From positions 744,001 to 808,000 of the forward strand of contig JAIXMO010000006.1 in assembly GCA_025677825.1 (NCBI GenBank): a stretch of 64,000 nucleotides of DNA. Reading direction: 5' to 3'. Positions 33,918-48,200 of the stretch are shown piece by piece (the first letter of the stretch is position 1; each line of letters opens with the position of its first letter). The notes below the pieces were generated by a model. That model saw only the letters and a program-made list of their open reading frames with translations, ran no database searches and was not told where the DNA came from. This stretch comes from Helicostylum pulchrum (Eukaryota; Mucoromycota; Mucoromycetes; Mucorales; Mucoraceae). The position numbers were made by a program, and so were the translations under genes.

Positions 33918-34282
33918 TGAAGGTTTATATTTCCTGGTACACAAAAAAATGGTTAGCCGAAAAAGATAACTTTCCAAGTCTTTAGTCTGTTACTTTTCAC
34001 TTACTTTTACGGATGACCATTGCTCTAAGAAGAACCGTATCAGTCAGCATAAACACATTTAAAAAAACAAGTGGAGAAAAAAAAAAGTGATAAAATAGGG
34101 AGAAGTCACTTATATTTACTTATGAGTATTTGCTAATCATGGTGTAATACTCGTATAGCTAAACGTTCTAGTGTACAAATGTGTACTTGCCCAATTTGAT
34201 TCCATTTTACACAGATAAAACCAAACGCGAAATGAACAACGTTTTTCGGCTAAATATTTTTTATGTACCAGGAAATATAAAG
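33918..34282. mobile_element. MITE-like non-autonomous element, copy B, with terminal inverted repeats
   Basis: The left end (33924–33960: TTTATATTTCCTGGTAC… then GGTTAGCCGAAAA) is matched in reverse at the right end (34242–34281: TTTTTCGGCTAAA… then GTACCAGGAAATATAAA). Terminal repeats are about 38 bp and the element about 365 bp. It shares the internal blocks of copy A at 24421, lacking a piece of roughly 110 bp. No protein is encoded, so it would need a transposase from elsewhere. Target-site duplication is not evident. Confidence 0.75.
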
Positions 34283-34454
34283 AAGTAATTTGAAGCTACT
34301 TTGAAGCAAAGAACTCTAACAAAGCCTTTTTTTTCTTTCATTTATTTGAAGAGAAAAAAAGGACAAGAGTTATTCATTACTCTCTCGAAAAAAATAGCAT
34401 TCAGAACCCATCTATCAAATAAACAGGTACACAAAACAACCTTAATTTTTTATT

Positions 34455-36193
<1,739 letters not shown>

Positions 36194-36628
36194 ATTAATT
36201 TATACGCAAAGAAGAAGAACAAAAAAGGGAAGAGAGAGAGGGAAAAAAGAGCAAAAAGACCATTTTACCTGTAGATAATATTCTTAAACAGGATATTTGA
36301 AATGTGGTACTACATTTAAAAAAAAAATTCCCTTCCCAGCCAAAAGAGAAGAGAGAGAGAAAAATAAAAACAAGGATATTTTATTTTTAATACACGTTTT
36401 TTTTTTTTTCGCGATAAATATGATAGGAATAAGGGGATTATAATATATTTTACATGTATGATATATACTTTTTTTTTTTCTTTTCTTTTTTGTTTTGTTA
36501 TGTTGAAGTTTTTTTTTTTTTTTTTTTTTTTTTTGAAGAGAAAAAGAAAAAAAAGAGAAAAATTATGGGTAAAGAGGTATATATGTAAACGATAATTTTG
36601 GCAGTGGGGGGTTTTTTTTTTGTTTGTT
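36194..36628. promoter_or_regulatory. Intergenic: NDR kinase 5' region and FHA-RING 3' region
   Basis: 435 bp with purine-rich (GAGAGAGAG) and T-rich tracts including T23 near 36511–36534. No gene is seen. The purine tract on this strand is a pyrimidine tract on the coding strand just before the NDR start. Confidence 0.35.
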
Positions 36629-38522
36629 TTAGTAGCCAGAGTTTGAACCAGGTTCTTCTATAATTTCAGCCAATGAATTATATTGAGTGGATTGTCGAGA
36701 AAGTATAGGTTGTAAATGATGTGGAGTAGAAGAAGCTCTACTACTAAGAGGCCCACCATCAAAATCTGACGTCTCCTCATCACTACTACTGGTATCGCTT
36801 TGACTATGCGAACGTCTCGACTTTCTCTTTTCATTTGAAAATGCCATTTTAATCTTTTCAACTAAATTATGTCGACTTGTCGTGTTAGTATGACCTGCCA
36901 TCACATTATCTTGTTCAAACATTATCGTTGCCCGATGATCCCCTGCATTATTATTTAAAGTACCTCGTGATACTGCTATAATCAAGCCAAGAATAATAAC
37001 AAAAAAAATTTATTAGGAAACGAAAAAATCAGCAGATAAATGAATAATATAAGAAAAAAAACTATATACCTTCTTGTTGCAGTTCAGTCACACTGTGAGA
37101 GGATGATGTAGGGGAAGATAATATACCAGATAAGCTTGTAGTACATGCTACAAGAGTAGTAGACAATGGTAGTTCAGGTGTTGGGGGTATAATGGAACTC
37201 AACAAGATAACATTAGTAGGTTGAACTGAACTAGAAGAAACAATCATTTCTTCTTGCCCAGAGTCTTCACTTTCTTCTTGTTGCTCAACTTTACGAGATT
37301 TTCCAAGTCCAAACTTTTCAATGACTTCTTCTGCTTCCATAGCGACACTTGCATCCAAATCAGAATAGGTGCGACAAATAGGACACTGAAATCCAGGATA
37401 ACTGTCAAAGAGTGGTCTTATACATTTAAAATGGTACGAGTGAGAGCATGGGGCTACAAAGAGCGCTTGAAATGGAGCAAGTGCATAAAGGCAAATGCAG
37501 CATTCTTCAACTTCTACATGGTTGTTTTGATTATTTTGGCTGGTGTGACACAAGGACGAGGATGACAAAGGTGATGTATTCATCAGCTGTTGATCGGTGG
37601 TGGTGGCGGTGGTTTGAGAAGAAGGCAACACGCTGGTCAAATTGCGAAGATTATTAAATGCTGACATACTGTAAGAAACTGGTCTTATTTGTTGTGGGCG
37701 ATTTACTTCAAATCGCATCTTGACTGATCGATAGATTTCTTCATATCCTCCTTGATAATCAACTCCAAGCTGCACAAGGTCTCCGTCTCTTACTTCCACT
37801 GGTCTACTCTCTGTATTAGCTGGACTTAATCGAACATGATTTACAAATGTACCAGAGGATGATCTTGTATCTTTTAATTGGACCTATAACGTTTTATTAT
37901 TACTTGTTTTATATATTTGTATATATATGCGTGTGAGCAGTTGTTTTTTTTTGCTCACATGTTTATTTTTGCACTACCCCTTTTATATAACACACACACA
38001 CACACACACGCACACACACATATATATATATTTTAATAATAAAATGTGCACACCTCTCTCCGCTTTTTTTTCCCAGGGGGTGAAGAAGTTTGTGGAAAAA
38101 AAAAAGGGGGGGAATTATGTATAAACATTTACCTTTCCTTCATTATTTAACCAGATCTCGCAATGAGATCTTGAAACGACCTTGCTTTTAAAGGAAATAT
38201 GGTTTTGTACAGAGGATCTATCAGTGAATCTTCCAATTTTAATAATACGGCCAACTTCCAAATCACGTTCAATGATACTAAAGACAAGACTTCGACTTGG
38301 GTTTTCAATACTGGGTACAATACGAATATGAGTAGATTGAATATCCTCTGTTTGGCTTAGTGATGAATCACTAGTAGGCCGTGTCGATAAATTGGAACCA
38401 GCGTTTGATCGGGACGATCTTCTTCCAAATAATGTGGATGTACCGAGCGATCTTCTAAATGAATTTGTTGTAGCCGGTGCTGCTGTTTCTGTGTTATTGT
38501 TCTCCGTATATTGAGACGCCAT
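36629..38522 (-). CDS. FHA–RING-H2 E3 ubiquitin ligase (Dma1/Dma2-like)
   Basis: Three exons, 38133–38522, 37070–37883 and 36629–36975, give 516 aa. After a Ser-rich N-terminus the FHA domain includes [47 protein letters not shown] and [14 protein letters not shown], with the conserved Arg, Ser-x-x-His and Asn for phosphothreonine binding. A RING-H2 finger follows ([50 protein letters not shown]). The C-terminal third is disordered, with a Ser/Asp/Glu block ([17 protein letters not shown]). This order, FHA then RING, is that of the yeast Dma and animal RNF8/CHFR group, which control mitotic exit and septins. An ATG nine codons farther upstream (38546) is also in frame; I prefer 38522 as closer to the conserved start. 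Confidence 0.9.
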
Positions 38523-39035
38523 AGCTAAACAAATAAAATCTCCCATAAAAAAATTACTAAAAAAAATGTGTTAACAGAAGGAAGAAAATAGGCAAGATTA
38601 AAAAAAAAAAAAAAAGCTTTTTATTATTGAGTCTCAAATCATTTTTTTTTTCCCATTCAATTCCTTCTCCGTACGTCATGCAAAAAAATATATTAGTGTA
38701 TTACCTTATCTGCTCAGCTTCCTTTCAAAAAAAAGGTGTGATTTTTATGCTTTTTACTTATTTAAGTTACGTAGCCCGATCGTGATGATAGCCTAATAAG
38801 AGAAGAAAAAGAATAACCCTGGCTTTTTTTTTATTTCTTGTTAAGTCGTAAAAAAGAGACGTGTGTTCCAAGTTCCGCACTTTTTTTTTTTGTGTATCAG
38901 TTACGAATTATCCGTCTACTAAGCATCTTTTGGCGGTGCACCAATTTTATCCTAAAATATCCATTCAATCGAACCTATTACACGACCCATTGTCTCTGTG
39001 CTATTACAAGTAATGTATTCTCAAATAGCAACTCT

Positions 39036-39120
39036 ACGCATCTATATAGGTCAACTACTCTTATATACGAACAACCTATTCTGTTCATCTATACTGGTTA
39101 ACTACTCTTATATACAAATC
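39036..39120. repeat. Two-copy tandem repeat of about 46 bp
   Basis: CATCTATATAGGTCAACTAC and CATCTATACTGGTTAACTAC head two copies, each followed by TCTTATATAC(G/A)AA. Divergence is a few bases. Confidence 0.7.
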
Positions 39121-39255
39121 GTCATTATCATATACCTGTAATTATTCATTAATTTATCAAACAGTTGCCACACCGATGTGTTTGTATAATAGATTAAAAA
39201 GATGATGCCTCTTAAAATAGATTATTATTGAAGCGGGAAGACAGGAACGCTAGGA

Positions 39256-39510
39256 ATCTTGTTGATCCGGCAGGGAGGATAGCAAAAGAATGATAACAGG
39301 TTTTTGATGGTAAGTAAATGCAATATAAATACTACTTAAATCCAGTTTTTGACAAGCTTGTTTTAACTCTTGGATAATTTGTATCAAGCCTTGGTCTGCT
39401 TGGTTGATCGGGAATACATAACAGGAGTAGGAAATGACATTGTGTCAAGGGACAAGTCTTTATAATTGGGGGAAAGGGCGACTAATAACCATTCGAGCTG
39501 CTTGGTTCAA
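39256..39510 (-). repeat. Dispersed repeat fossil, copy 1
   Basis: The minus strand reads NQADQGLIQIIQELKQACQK then LDLSSIYIAFTYHQKPVI before a TAG, and farther upstream LDTMSFPTPVMYS in another frame. The same peptide order appears on the plus strand at about 43490–43740. The shared DNA core AACAAGCTTGT…AAAAC(T) and TTACCA(T/A)CAAAA(A/G)CCTGTTA makes common descent clear. The product is unidentified. Confidence 0.6.
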
Positions 39511-39521
39511 CAATAGAGCCT

Positions 39522-39552
<31 letters not shown>

Positions 39553-40828
39553 GTAGCAGACACAGCTGGTAACTATGATGACATGTCATAAACAAATTCT
39601 AGGGCATACTAATTTCTCAAAGAAGAACCATTCTATGTACAAAGAAAACCTTTTAAAAGAAAGTCAACTACAGCAACATCTTTATATCCAGATGAGCTAA
39701 TAAGGTTTAAAGAATTATTGGACAACTTTACAGGCTTGAGAAAAGAAGATAACATATTTTTGAAGTCGCTTGACGTTTTCTTGCTGTATGTGGTCAATAT
39801 AAAAGTAATTTTAGTTATAAAACTAAAACAAACAGCATGTCTATCGTTTTTTTTTTATCTTTTGATTTGTTCGTTTTCTGCGCCCGCTAGCTATTAAAGT
39901 TTTTCTTAAAAACTTGTTCCGTATTAAGGAGTGCCAGACATCTTTTTTTACAAATATCAAAATATCGATTTGACATAACGCACTAAAAAAAAAGGGAAAG
40001 AAGAGAAAGAAAAAAAAAGGTATGCGTGTAGGTCGGCATTCTTACTTTTTTATATTAAAAGAAGAAAGACTTCAGCACTTTCTAAAAAAAAAAAGTGAGA
40101 CTTCAGTACTTTCTAAAAAAAAAAGAGAGAACGCAGGATATTCAGGCATGATAAATAGGGTTGCTAAAACATGTTTTTTTTTCTGGGAGGTCAGGTGCAT
40201 AAACAGTGATTTGCCTCTAAAACTGAATTAATTGAAGGAGCGGGTTTCGTAAGTGGGTAGAGAGAGTTGTCGAATTTATTTAATAACACTATTTTTAAAA
40301 AAACAAAAAGACAATAAAGAAGATCTGATATAATTCGGATGGTGCATTTGACTGCAGTTTCTCGCACAAAGACTGCATTAATTACAAACAATGACTCTTT
40401 GTTAAAAAAACTTTCGTGTAACAACAGGCGTTTATAAATGAGTCTTTCCTATCCCCCCCCCTTTGACACAACCTAATGTATACAAAGAAAGTATTTATTT
40501 TTGGAAATATTTACTTTTTATGTACAACCTAAAACATTTGTGCATTTCAAGAAGTTAGTATACCATTTTGTGAAAATCAGTTTTGTATAACATAAAAAAG
40601 AAGTATCACTGAAAAAAAAAAGCCATGTGGGCTGCGCATACATGCAAAAAAAAAGAGAAGTTTAGGTTCTGAATCAGAATATAGTTTATTACTGTATTTA
40701 AATTAGTAGAATAATTTTAACAGAGAGAGAAAAAAAAAGAACGTAGATGGGAGGAGAAAGGAGGGAAAATCGATTTTCTTTTTTTTTCTTCTTCTGCTGC
40801 TAGAAAAAAAGGGGGGGGGGGAGTCGTT

Positions 40829-41628
40829 TTACAAGGATTTGAGAATAGCTTCAGCAGAAGCCTTGGCGTTCAATTTAGCACATGCTTTTAAAGAAGCTTT
40901 GATGGTAGTGTCGATAGTAGTTTTGGCATTAACACCAACGCTAACAGTGATTTGAGCAATTAACGGAATATTAACTTGGACATCGTTAATAGCAGCATCA
41001 ATTTGGGCCTTGGCCTTAGCGTTCAAGGAGACGCCGATCTTGGGAAGCTCAACCTTGATAACAGCTTTGGCTTCAGTTTCAAGCTTGGTCAAGATGGATA
41101 AAAACTTGGCCTTGTCGAGAATAATGGTACCGAGATTTTTCTTGAGACTGACTTGGAGCTTATCGTAGACACTGGCTTGAACGTGAGCTCTTAATTCAGC
41201 GTCAAAGGTAGCCTTCAAGTTTCGAATAGCAGATGATTGAATGGTCTTAATGTGAGCATCACCGACCTTGATCAAACCACCAAACATGACAGCCTTGACT
41301 TTAAGAGAGGCTCCAGTTTGTTCACAGAACTAAATAATGACAATTTGCCCGTGTTAGGATTGGCGTTAAATTTAATACAACATAAATTACTTACATCTCC
41401 AGTAATGGAACCGAACACTTTGGCGTAAAGATCAGTCTTGACGCTGGTCATAATCTTAGCTACAAGAGCATCGTTGGGTTTAACAGGGTATTTGACACTA
41501 CGTTCAACTAATTGGTGAGTGTTGGAAAGAAGAGATCTTTCTGCGTTTCTGGCAGCGAGGGGAGAGGCGAATACGCAAGAGGAGACAGTAAGACCCAAAA
41601 CGAGAAGAGAGGAGATGGAGAACTTCAT
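40829..41628 (-). CDS. Small secreted protein, lineage-specific family
   Basis: Two exons, 41395–41628 and 40829–41329, give 244 aa. The N-terminus MKFSISSLLVLGLTVSSCVF then ASPLAARN is a clear signal peptide, probably cut after Ala. The mature part is Lys/Ala-rich and helical, with repeated patterns of Lys-Ala (KAKFLSIL, LNAKAKAQIDAAINDV, LNAKASAEAILKSL), few cysteines and no enzymatic motif. It could be a cell-wall or secreted structural protein; I do not recognise a named family. The splice joins ITGD to FCEQTGASL with conserved phase. The codons are more GC-rich than the surroundings, as for a highly expressed gene. An upstream pyrimidine-rich zone precedes the start on the coding strand. 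Confidence 0.8.
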
Positions 41629-42548
41629 TGTATAGAAAGATATTGGAAGGATTGGAATTTGATAAGGTTGTATTATTTTTTTTCAGTAAGAATCCGTCCT
41701 TGTATTTATATATTTTTTGAATTCGATGAATATAGAGATTGGATTGATCAAGTAAAAAAAACCCCCCCTTCCCCATTGATTTTTCTAGATGGGTGTTGAC
41801 AGGCACAAATGTTAAATAGAAGGCCTTGTGTAGCATCACTACTGTGTACAAAGTGTGATTTTCTCTACTATGTTGTCATACATTTAGAAATACGATTTTT
41901 TTTTTTACTATTATAGGATAAATGGTAGGACCAAGTAAAGAAACATGGGCACGGTATCCTTTCATGGAACGATATCCTAGTGATGAATATCATATATAAA
42001 AAAAGAAACACAGCATATGAAAAGAAAGAGAGAGAGACCACTGTATATTTCGTGATTTTAACCAAAGTGCACCATTGGGTATAAAAATAGATATCTTGCA
42101 ATTGACAAAAAAGTATTCCATGATGATTTTTTTTATAGACCAAAATTCTTCTATTATTACTTGACGAAAAAGAAAAAAAAGAAAAGAAGAGAAAGTCCCT
42201 TTGGGGGGGGGGGGTTTCTAATATAGTTATCTCTTTTTAGGTCGAAATAATGAGAGAGAGAGAGAGAGAGGAGGGTTCATGAATCTCATACATTTTTTTT
42301 TTTTTTGTATAATTGTGTTACTATAATTACATGAGAATGTTTTTTTTTCTCTTTTACAATACCTAACTCTAAACCGAAGAGGATTACAGTCGATGGAGCT
42401 CGTAAAAGGAAATAAACACAAACCAAACCCCCTCTTTTGTATAAATCTCTTGGACGTCTGAAACGTACACATTGTCTGACAGCTCCCATTCCCGAAAAGG
42501 CGATAAAAATGGTCGAAGGGAAAGCAGATTTTATTACGTTATGTTAAT
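41629..42548. other. Upstream region of the secreted protein gene
   Basis: Probably the promoter in the first 200–300 bp. It holds G-tract and AG-repeat microsatellites at about 42204–42215 and 42250–42270. No gene is seen. Confidence 0.4.
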
Positions 42549-43242
42549 ATGATTTTGAAACGCTATAAAAACTACACCATAGTATTGAGAATCGAAAGTG
42601 ATCTATTTGAACCTACTCTTATTTACCTACAGCAAAATTCAAATTATACTGTGTGCCAAACAAGCAGGAAAAAGTCCCTTGTGGGATACTTACCTGCTGT
42701 TCAATGGACGTGTGGGAGTAAAGTAGTCAATGCTTTAGACACTCAATTAATCAAATCAAAGGCCTTTGATGATATATACTCACTAATCATAGACGCGTTC
42801 TCTAAACTATCAACGTCATCGGATATCGATTAAACTATTTGCAAAGAATTGTAGAAACTATGCTTTCAGTAATAATTTCAAACGAGACTGTAAGAACAGT
42901 TTTGAAATAATAAAAAAAACGCAATTGGCAAATAATCAATCTTACTGGAAGAAGAATAAATAGTGCAATTGAAATTACAGAAATAACTCTATCAGTTTTT
43001 AACGGTAAACAATGATATTTATCGCGTATTTTTCTTTACTTCTAACTTTTCATAAAATTAGAAGACAGCTATAGAGATATAAGAGAAGGAGAAAGAGGAG
43101 AAGTGGAAGAAGGAGAAGATCAAGAATCATCTTATTTATCTGATGCATCCACTGATTCATATATTGACGAAGGTGTCTTATCTGAAGACTCTCGGCCTAA
43201 AGAGGTCATAGAAGTCAATGGTTACTTGCCAATAATGTAAGG
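42549..43242 (+). pseudogene. Unidentified coding remnants (possible small multi-exon gene)
   Basis: A frame of 94 codons (42549–42833) reads ESDLFEPTLIYLQQNSNYTV and AFSKLSTSSDID. After about 230 bp a second open stretch, from about 43057 (KLEDSYRDIREGE, then an acidic part with SSYLSDASTDSYIDEGVL) runs to a TAA at about 43238. An A/T-rich region with 'TTTTCATAAAATTAG' before the second piece could be an acceptor. The two might be exons of one small gene, but no joining keeps a homologous protein that I know. Reported as uncertain. Confidence 0.3.
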
Positions 43243-43398
43243 CGTATATAATATACCTGTATCTTTAATTACTAAATTTTGGAAGTTAGCCTCTGGTTTC
43301 AGCATTTCTGAATCTTTCCTAAAGTAGTTGGCTTTCTACTTAAAGGTTCTACTTGCAGTGTATTTGTAATGGATCATATATACGATTACGTTTATTGA

Positions 43399-43745
43399 AT
43401 GGTTCTTCTACGTGAAATTAACATGCATAGAAATCTTTATGTTAAGTTGTCGTTGTTACCTGCTGTTTCCGTCATAAAAAAGGTAAACTTGATTGTTGAC
43501 CGAGCTGTTCGGATTGTTAATCGTCTTTTTCCTCATAATGAAAACATTCCCCTCGATACAATGGCTTTCCATACCCTGTACGTATTAATGATTAATCTAG
43601 CAGACCGAGACTAAATCGAAATAATCCAAGAGTAAAACAAGCTTGTAGAAAACTTGATTTTAGTGATATTTAAATTGTATTTGTTTACCAACAAAAGCCT
43701 GTTACTACTATTTGTTATCCTCCCCCCCATTCTCTTCCTGTACAG
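43399..43745 (+). repeat. Dispersed repeat fossil, copy 2
   Basis: 43399–43614 reads IVDRAVRIVNRLFPHNENIP then LDTMAFHTLYVLM. After a stop and frame change comes KQACRKLDFSDI and VYQQKPVTTICYPPP up to 43740. It matches copy 1 at 39256–39510 (reverse orientation) in order and in DNA. Both copies are broken. Confidence 0.6.
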
Positions 43746-44299
43746 TTATTTTTTTTAATAAAGTAATAAAGTGAATATGTTTTTGATAATCAATAAAAAA
43801 ATGCTAGTTATAATCATCAACAACAACGCCTCGTGTTATTTCGCTGGTCAAAAAAATGACCTCTACGCGAAGTAAATATGCACGGGTTTATTTGCCGGAT
43901 CTACAAGATGTCTAGCATGTCTCTCTTCCGTTTCGATAATAATCCATTTTAAGAGGCAGCCTCGTTAATCTATAATAAAAAAGGCCGCAAACAAATCAGT
44001 GTGGTTTTCCTTACTGACAATATTGCTGTATTTGAGTATTTTACACTATAATAAAACTTTTTTTCTTTCTCATTTATATTATATATACCACTAAGTATTT
44101 TGCATATTTTAAAGAAGTTTATATTCAAGTATTTTCAAGACTTGTCTAGTCTTGCCAACTGTCTCCTCTTATCAAGCTTGAAAAAAGGTCTTTCTTGTAG
44201 AGGACGCGCCCTAGAACGGCGGCTTCACCATAGTTGATGTAATAATTGGTGAAGAAATCGAATGTAAATTGGACCAAAAAAAAAGCAAGTCTTTTGGTT

Positions 44300-45115
44300 T
44301 TTCGTCAAAAATGTGACAGTAATGATATTATCTGCCGAAGTCTATTGTCGAGACGTTTCGATCGACTCTCATGCCGAGAGCGATTACGCTAGCTTTCCCG
44401 AAACAGTCGGTGTAAAGGGCCATTACTATAAAGGCATTAAAACGATTACCATCAGCTAAGCGGAAGGGGGCCAACCTATAAATAAGGTAATTATTGGAAC
44501 TACCTCTTTAAACATCTTGATTACAGGTACTTTTATATTGACTCCTACCTAGATGTGATAAAATGTCAACTGTAGGCTCCTGATGCTCTCCCTCGGTGTT
44601 AAACAGATGTTGATTTGAGTAATGCTCAAGTTTTATTGCAAAAAGTAAATGCTGAAGAATACATAAATGAAACCACAAGTAGGTACAAAATTCGATTTAA
44701 CTCTATGCAGAAAATTAACTTCAGGAATAGATGATACGTCAACTTATTTCCCGTATCGAGGCCCTTTATTTGATAGTTTGGCTCTTCAGCCTATTACAGG
44801 CTTCCTTTAGTTGGGGTCTCTTTCTTCAAACCGAATTCTTTAAGAAAGACTTCTATGTTTTTTTCTGCAGTTGCTAAATGTATTATGAAGAAAATAGGTA
44901 ACTTCGAAATGAAATTACTTGACATAAACATTAAAAATAATGATTTGGATCCAACCCTCGTCACTCTCAAAGGAAAAATTGACAATTCTGAAGACGGAAG
45001 TACTTGTATTGTTGATTTTCTTTCGCAACAAAAAGGGACAAGTAAACTTGTACAATCTTTGTCCAGCCCAATCAGTACCGCAAACAAAAAAAATCCAAAG
45101 CAATTTTCTTTGTAA
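44300..45115 (+). pseudogene. Weak coding remnants, unidentified
   Basis: Short frames on the plus strand: near 44315 (AEVYCRDVSIDSHAESDYA) and 44855–45115 (NFEMKLLDINIKNNDLDPTL, STCIVDFLSQQKGTSK). They could be parts of a decayed repeat ORF. There are no recognised motifs, and no plausible splice links them. Confidence 0.2.
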
Positions 45116-45117
45116 TT

Positions 45118-45222
45118 ATTCATTATTACTCCCCTCGTTATTATTATTCCCTTCGTTATCACTATTCTCTCCGTTACCATTACTCCCTCCATTATCATTA
45201 TTCCCTTTATTATAATTAGTTA
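45118..45222. repeat. 15-bp minisatellite
   Basis: About six to seven imperfect copies of a unit like TTATTATTCCCTTCG with variants (ACTCCCTCC, ATTCTCTCC). On the minus strand one frame gives a repeated Asn/Gly/Glu pattern. Confidence 0.8.
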
Positions 45223-48200
45223 TCTAAAATAAGTTTGAATAAATAAGGTCAAGAAATACATGTCTATACAGCTGAATCATCCCAGTTCCTTGCATAATTA
45301 CTGACATAAGCGATGTCTTGTATACAAATTAACTTTAATTATCCAGGAACCGCTGCATAATATTATTGAAAAGCCCAACAGGAGACGGACTCTTCCGGCT
45401 GTACCGACTGTACATACAAATAAGTATCGTACAACCTTCTTTTTTTTTTTTTTTGTCATTCGTTAAATGCACCTTTCCGCATTTACCCAGGTTGTTTGTG
45501 TCTCGGTATCATGTACTATATAAATTACGAGTTTTAAGTCAGACGATGCATCTACTTTGTACATGTGCTTCGCCTTTATTCTTACATGCCGTAAAGACTA
45601 AAACACGTTGGATATTCGTTTTTATTAGTATGTCTAAATGCCCAATTTATAGACATATTACGTTTTTGAACAACGATACATATTCTGATAAATTGATCAA
45701 ATGATATTAAAACTAAACATGCTTAAAATAAATAAAAAGATGATACAAAACGTATTTGGTAATATTAGAATTTTTCGTGATGCTAATATATCTCCCGCCA
45801 ATGCATCATTATACTCTTCCGGATGTCACAGACTTTTCGCGCGCTTTTTTTTTTCGTTACAAAGTGTTTGTCATTATTTTATGGGCCCCCTTAAATCCGT
45901 CTTTCTCCTTTTTACTAGAAGAAGAAAAAAGAAAACTTTAAATTAAACTTGGAATATATTTTTTGGTGGTACATCTAATCAATGTACATTCCAAGTAAGG
46001 CTTATACAAGCCAAAATGCGTACGGATGTAATGTGTAAATCAGTCATACAAACAAATTTAACCCTGTAAAAAAATGACGATTTATTTATTTATTATTGCA
46101 TCCTCGTCTATTTACGAAAAATAAAATAAAACTAAACTATACGTGAATATAATTCTAGAATAGCCTTGAGAGTTTTTTTTTATTTTCTTTTTATTTTTTG
46201 TATACACACAACTCACAGACACTCGTACTACAAGAGCTTATCAGTTTTTAGATGGTTACGCTAATGAGACAAAATTTGATGGTTCGTCCTTAGTGAACCA
46301 TGCTATTTGTAAATAGTTTGACCGGAATGTATTTATTTCTGACCACAACAGAGATAGTTATAGATAGACATGTCAGTTTCCGATATTCTTTTTTTTTTTC
46401 AAAGTACAGGACCTGATTTTTATAAAGTCCAATATTATGCCATTTATGCTATAGCAAGATGTAAATAAAACTCTTCTGGTTTATTTTTCGCGGGATGAGT
46501 ATTTATTTAACGGAAACGATATAGGGTACATGTAGTTTTAGTCGTTTTACAATACGTTCTAAAATGGAATAAAAGCTACGTCTAATTACGTTTACTGATT
46601 GGTTCCAACTCCCTCTCTGTTGGTAAGGATAGTCAGAAATTACTTTTCATACAATAAGGTTTCGGTGCTTAGAAAGTAGCTTTTGTATACCAATTCCGCG
46701 GAGGATAGGTATATTGGTAGCTCTGTCGTAGCCGCGTAAATATATAGCTGATAAAAATCTATACTATTTTAAATAGCAATATAAAAAAGTTTGGCTATGT
46801 ATTATTTTACGGTTAGAGAATGGATTTAACGACTTATCAGATTTTTTTTTCCAGTTGTGCGCCGATTGAAATATTCGTAACAATGGCTTATCTTTCCCAG
46901 ACGTTTTAATTTTAACATTCGCTTTCTTTCTTGGCGCATAAGTAACACAATTTACCTCTGCAGAGTGGGTTTATCTTACCGCAAGTATATATCGCTAATA
47001 TACTTATATGATCGACCGAAAAAAAAACTCCATGTACTTCAATACACTGGCAGCTTCATTCCAAAAAACAGAGGGAAATGCAGCAAATAGTATAAACATA
47101 TCTCGTTAGTGTACTTTTTTGTTTTTACCGATTTGGCTTAATGGAGGCCCAAATAAGGGACGTATCCATAATAGATAGTTTATCTTTTTACAATCTTTTT
47201 CGTTTCATAGTATATGCAATAAACTGTGATAACGCTATTGAGGAATGCGCTATATCATATGGATTAGCAAAAAAAAAAAAAAAAAAAAACCTTTAGATCA
47301 CCACAAGAAAAAAAAAAGAACACCCGAGGTACCCAGAGCAAAATCCATATGCATCACGTATGAGGGTATCCAGAAACACATACATATTTCGAGTCACAAA
47401 GGGAGAGGGTGCAGTTTAAGTTTATTTACTACAAAACCTTGTTACAGCTGAAGAATATACTTTATTTTATACTATAAAATAAAAATAAATGATTTGATAG
47501 TCATAGTTTTATCAATATTGATGATACCGTCATGCTCAACCATTTGATCGGATCATTATTACAAGTGGGTATAGAGATATAGTAGCTTCAATGACCGGTT
47601 ACACGCATATTTCTTATGTTTCTTATTATGGTCAATTTACATAAACTATACAATATTACTTTTTTTTCGCACTGGTAAATATTTATAGTTAGGAAAGAAA
47701 AAACTTGCTTTCATATACATTGATAGCTACCAAAATATCGTTCTTTTATGGACCGATCGTGTAAATTGACCGTGCATCAAAGATTTCCCCATATTTTTAT
47801 AAAACAAAGATTCATTCTATTGCGAGACTGTTTTTTTTTACATGTTACGTTGAAACTGCAATCTCCAGTCATACTGTTTAATTGATGCTTTTTTTTTTGT
47901 ACTCTCTGATCGTCAGAAGACGTACGGACGGAAGACGAATCAACAATGTGGGGCTTCTTTGGTACATTGATTCCATCATGATCGCACAAGTCAGGGTAAG
48001 GTTCTCTTCAGAGAAACCTTTTTACTATCTTGGCATTAGTGTTGCTCACGTTATGGTTACGCGTATTAGGACGTGACCAAAAAAACTTCCTGATTGGGTA
48101 CTAGGAATTACAACTGGGAGTGTGTGTACGAGACCTCCCTCCTAGTTTTTTTTAGGGTATCGCACTGTTGATAGAAAATAGACAAGAGTTACACGCACTG

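Larger units (their letters stand above)
38523..40828. other. Gene-poor region between FHA-RING and the secreted protein gene
   Basis: Homopolymers, a short tandem duplication at 39036–39120, a T27 tract near 39526–39553, a repeat fossil at 39256–39510 and a short tandem repeat near 40070–40130. No intact gene is seen. Confidence 0.45.

Noticed and set aside
38523..38546. Alternative upstream start for FHA-RING giving MGDFICLA…
   Set aside because: It is in frame and might be real, but the added residues are hydrophobic, are not conserved as far as I can judge, and lie next to the A-rich leader; kept as an option only.
41868..42490. Open frames upstream of the secreted protein gene
   Set aside because: They overlap on both strands, start in low-complexity tracts and have no homology or splice support.
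47629..47770. 12-bp inverted pair (GGTCAATTTACA / TGTAAATTGACC) as element ends
   Set aside because: Only 12 bp in AT-rich DNA with no conserved inner structure or target duplication; probably chance.
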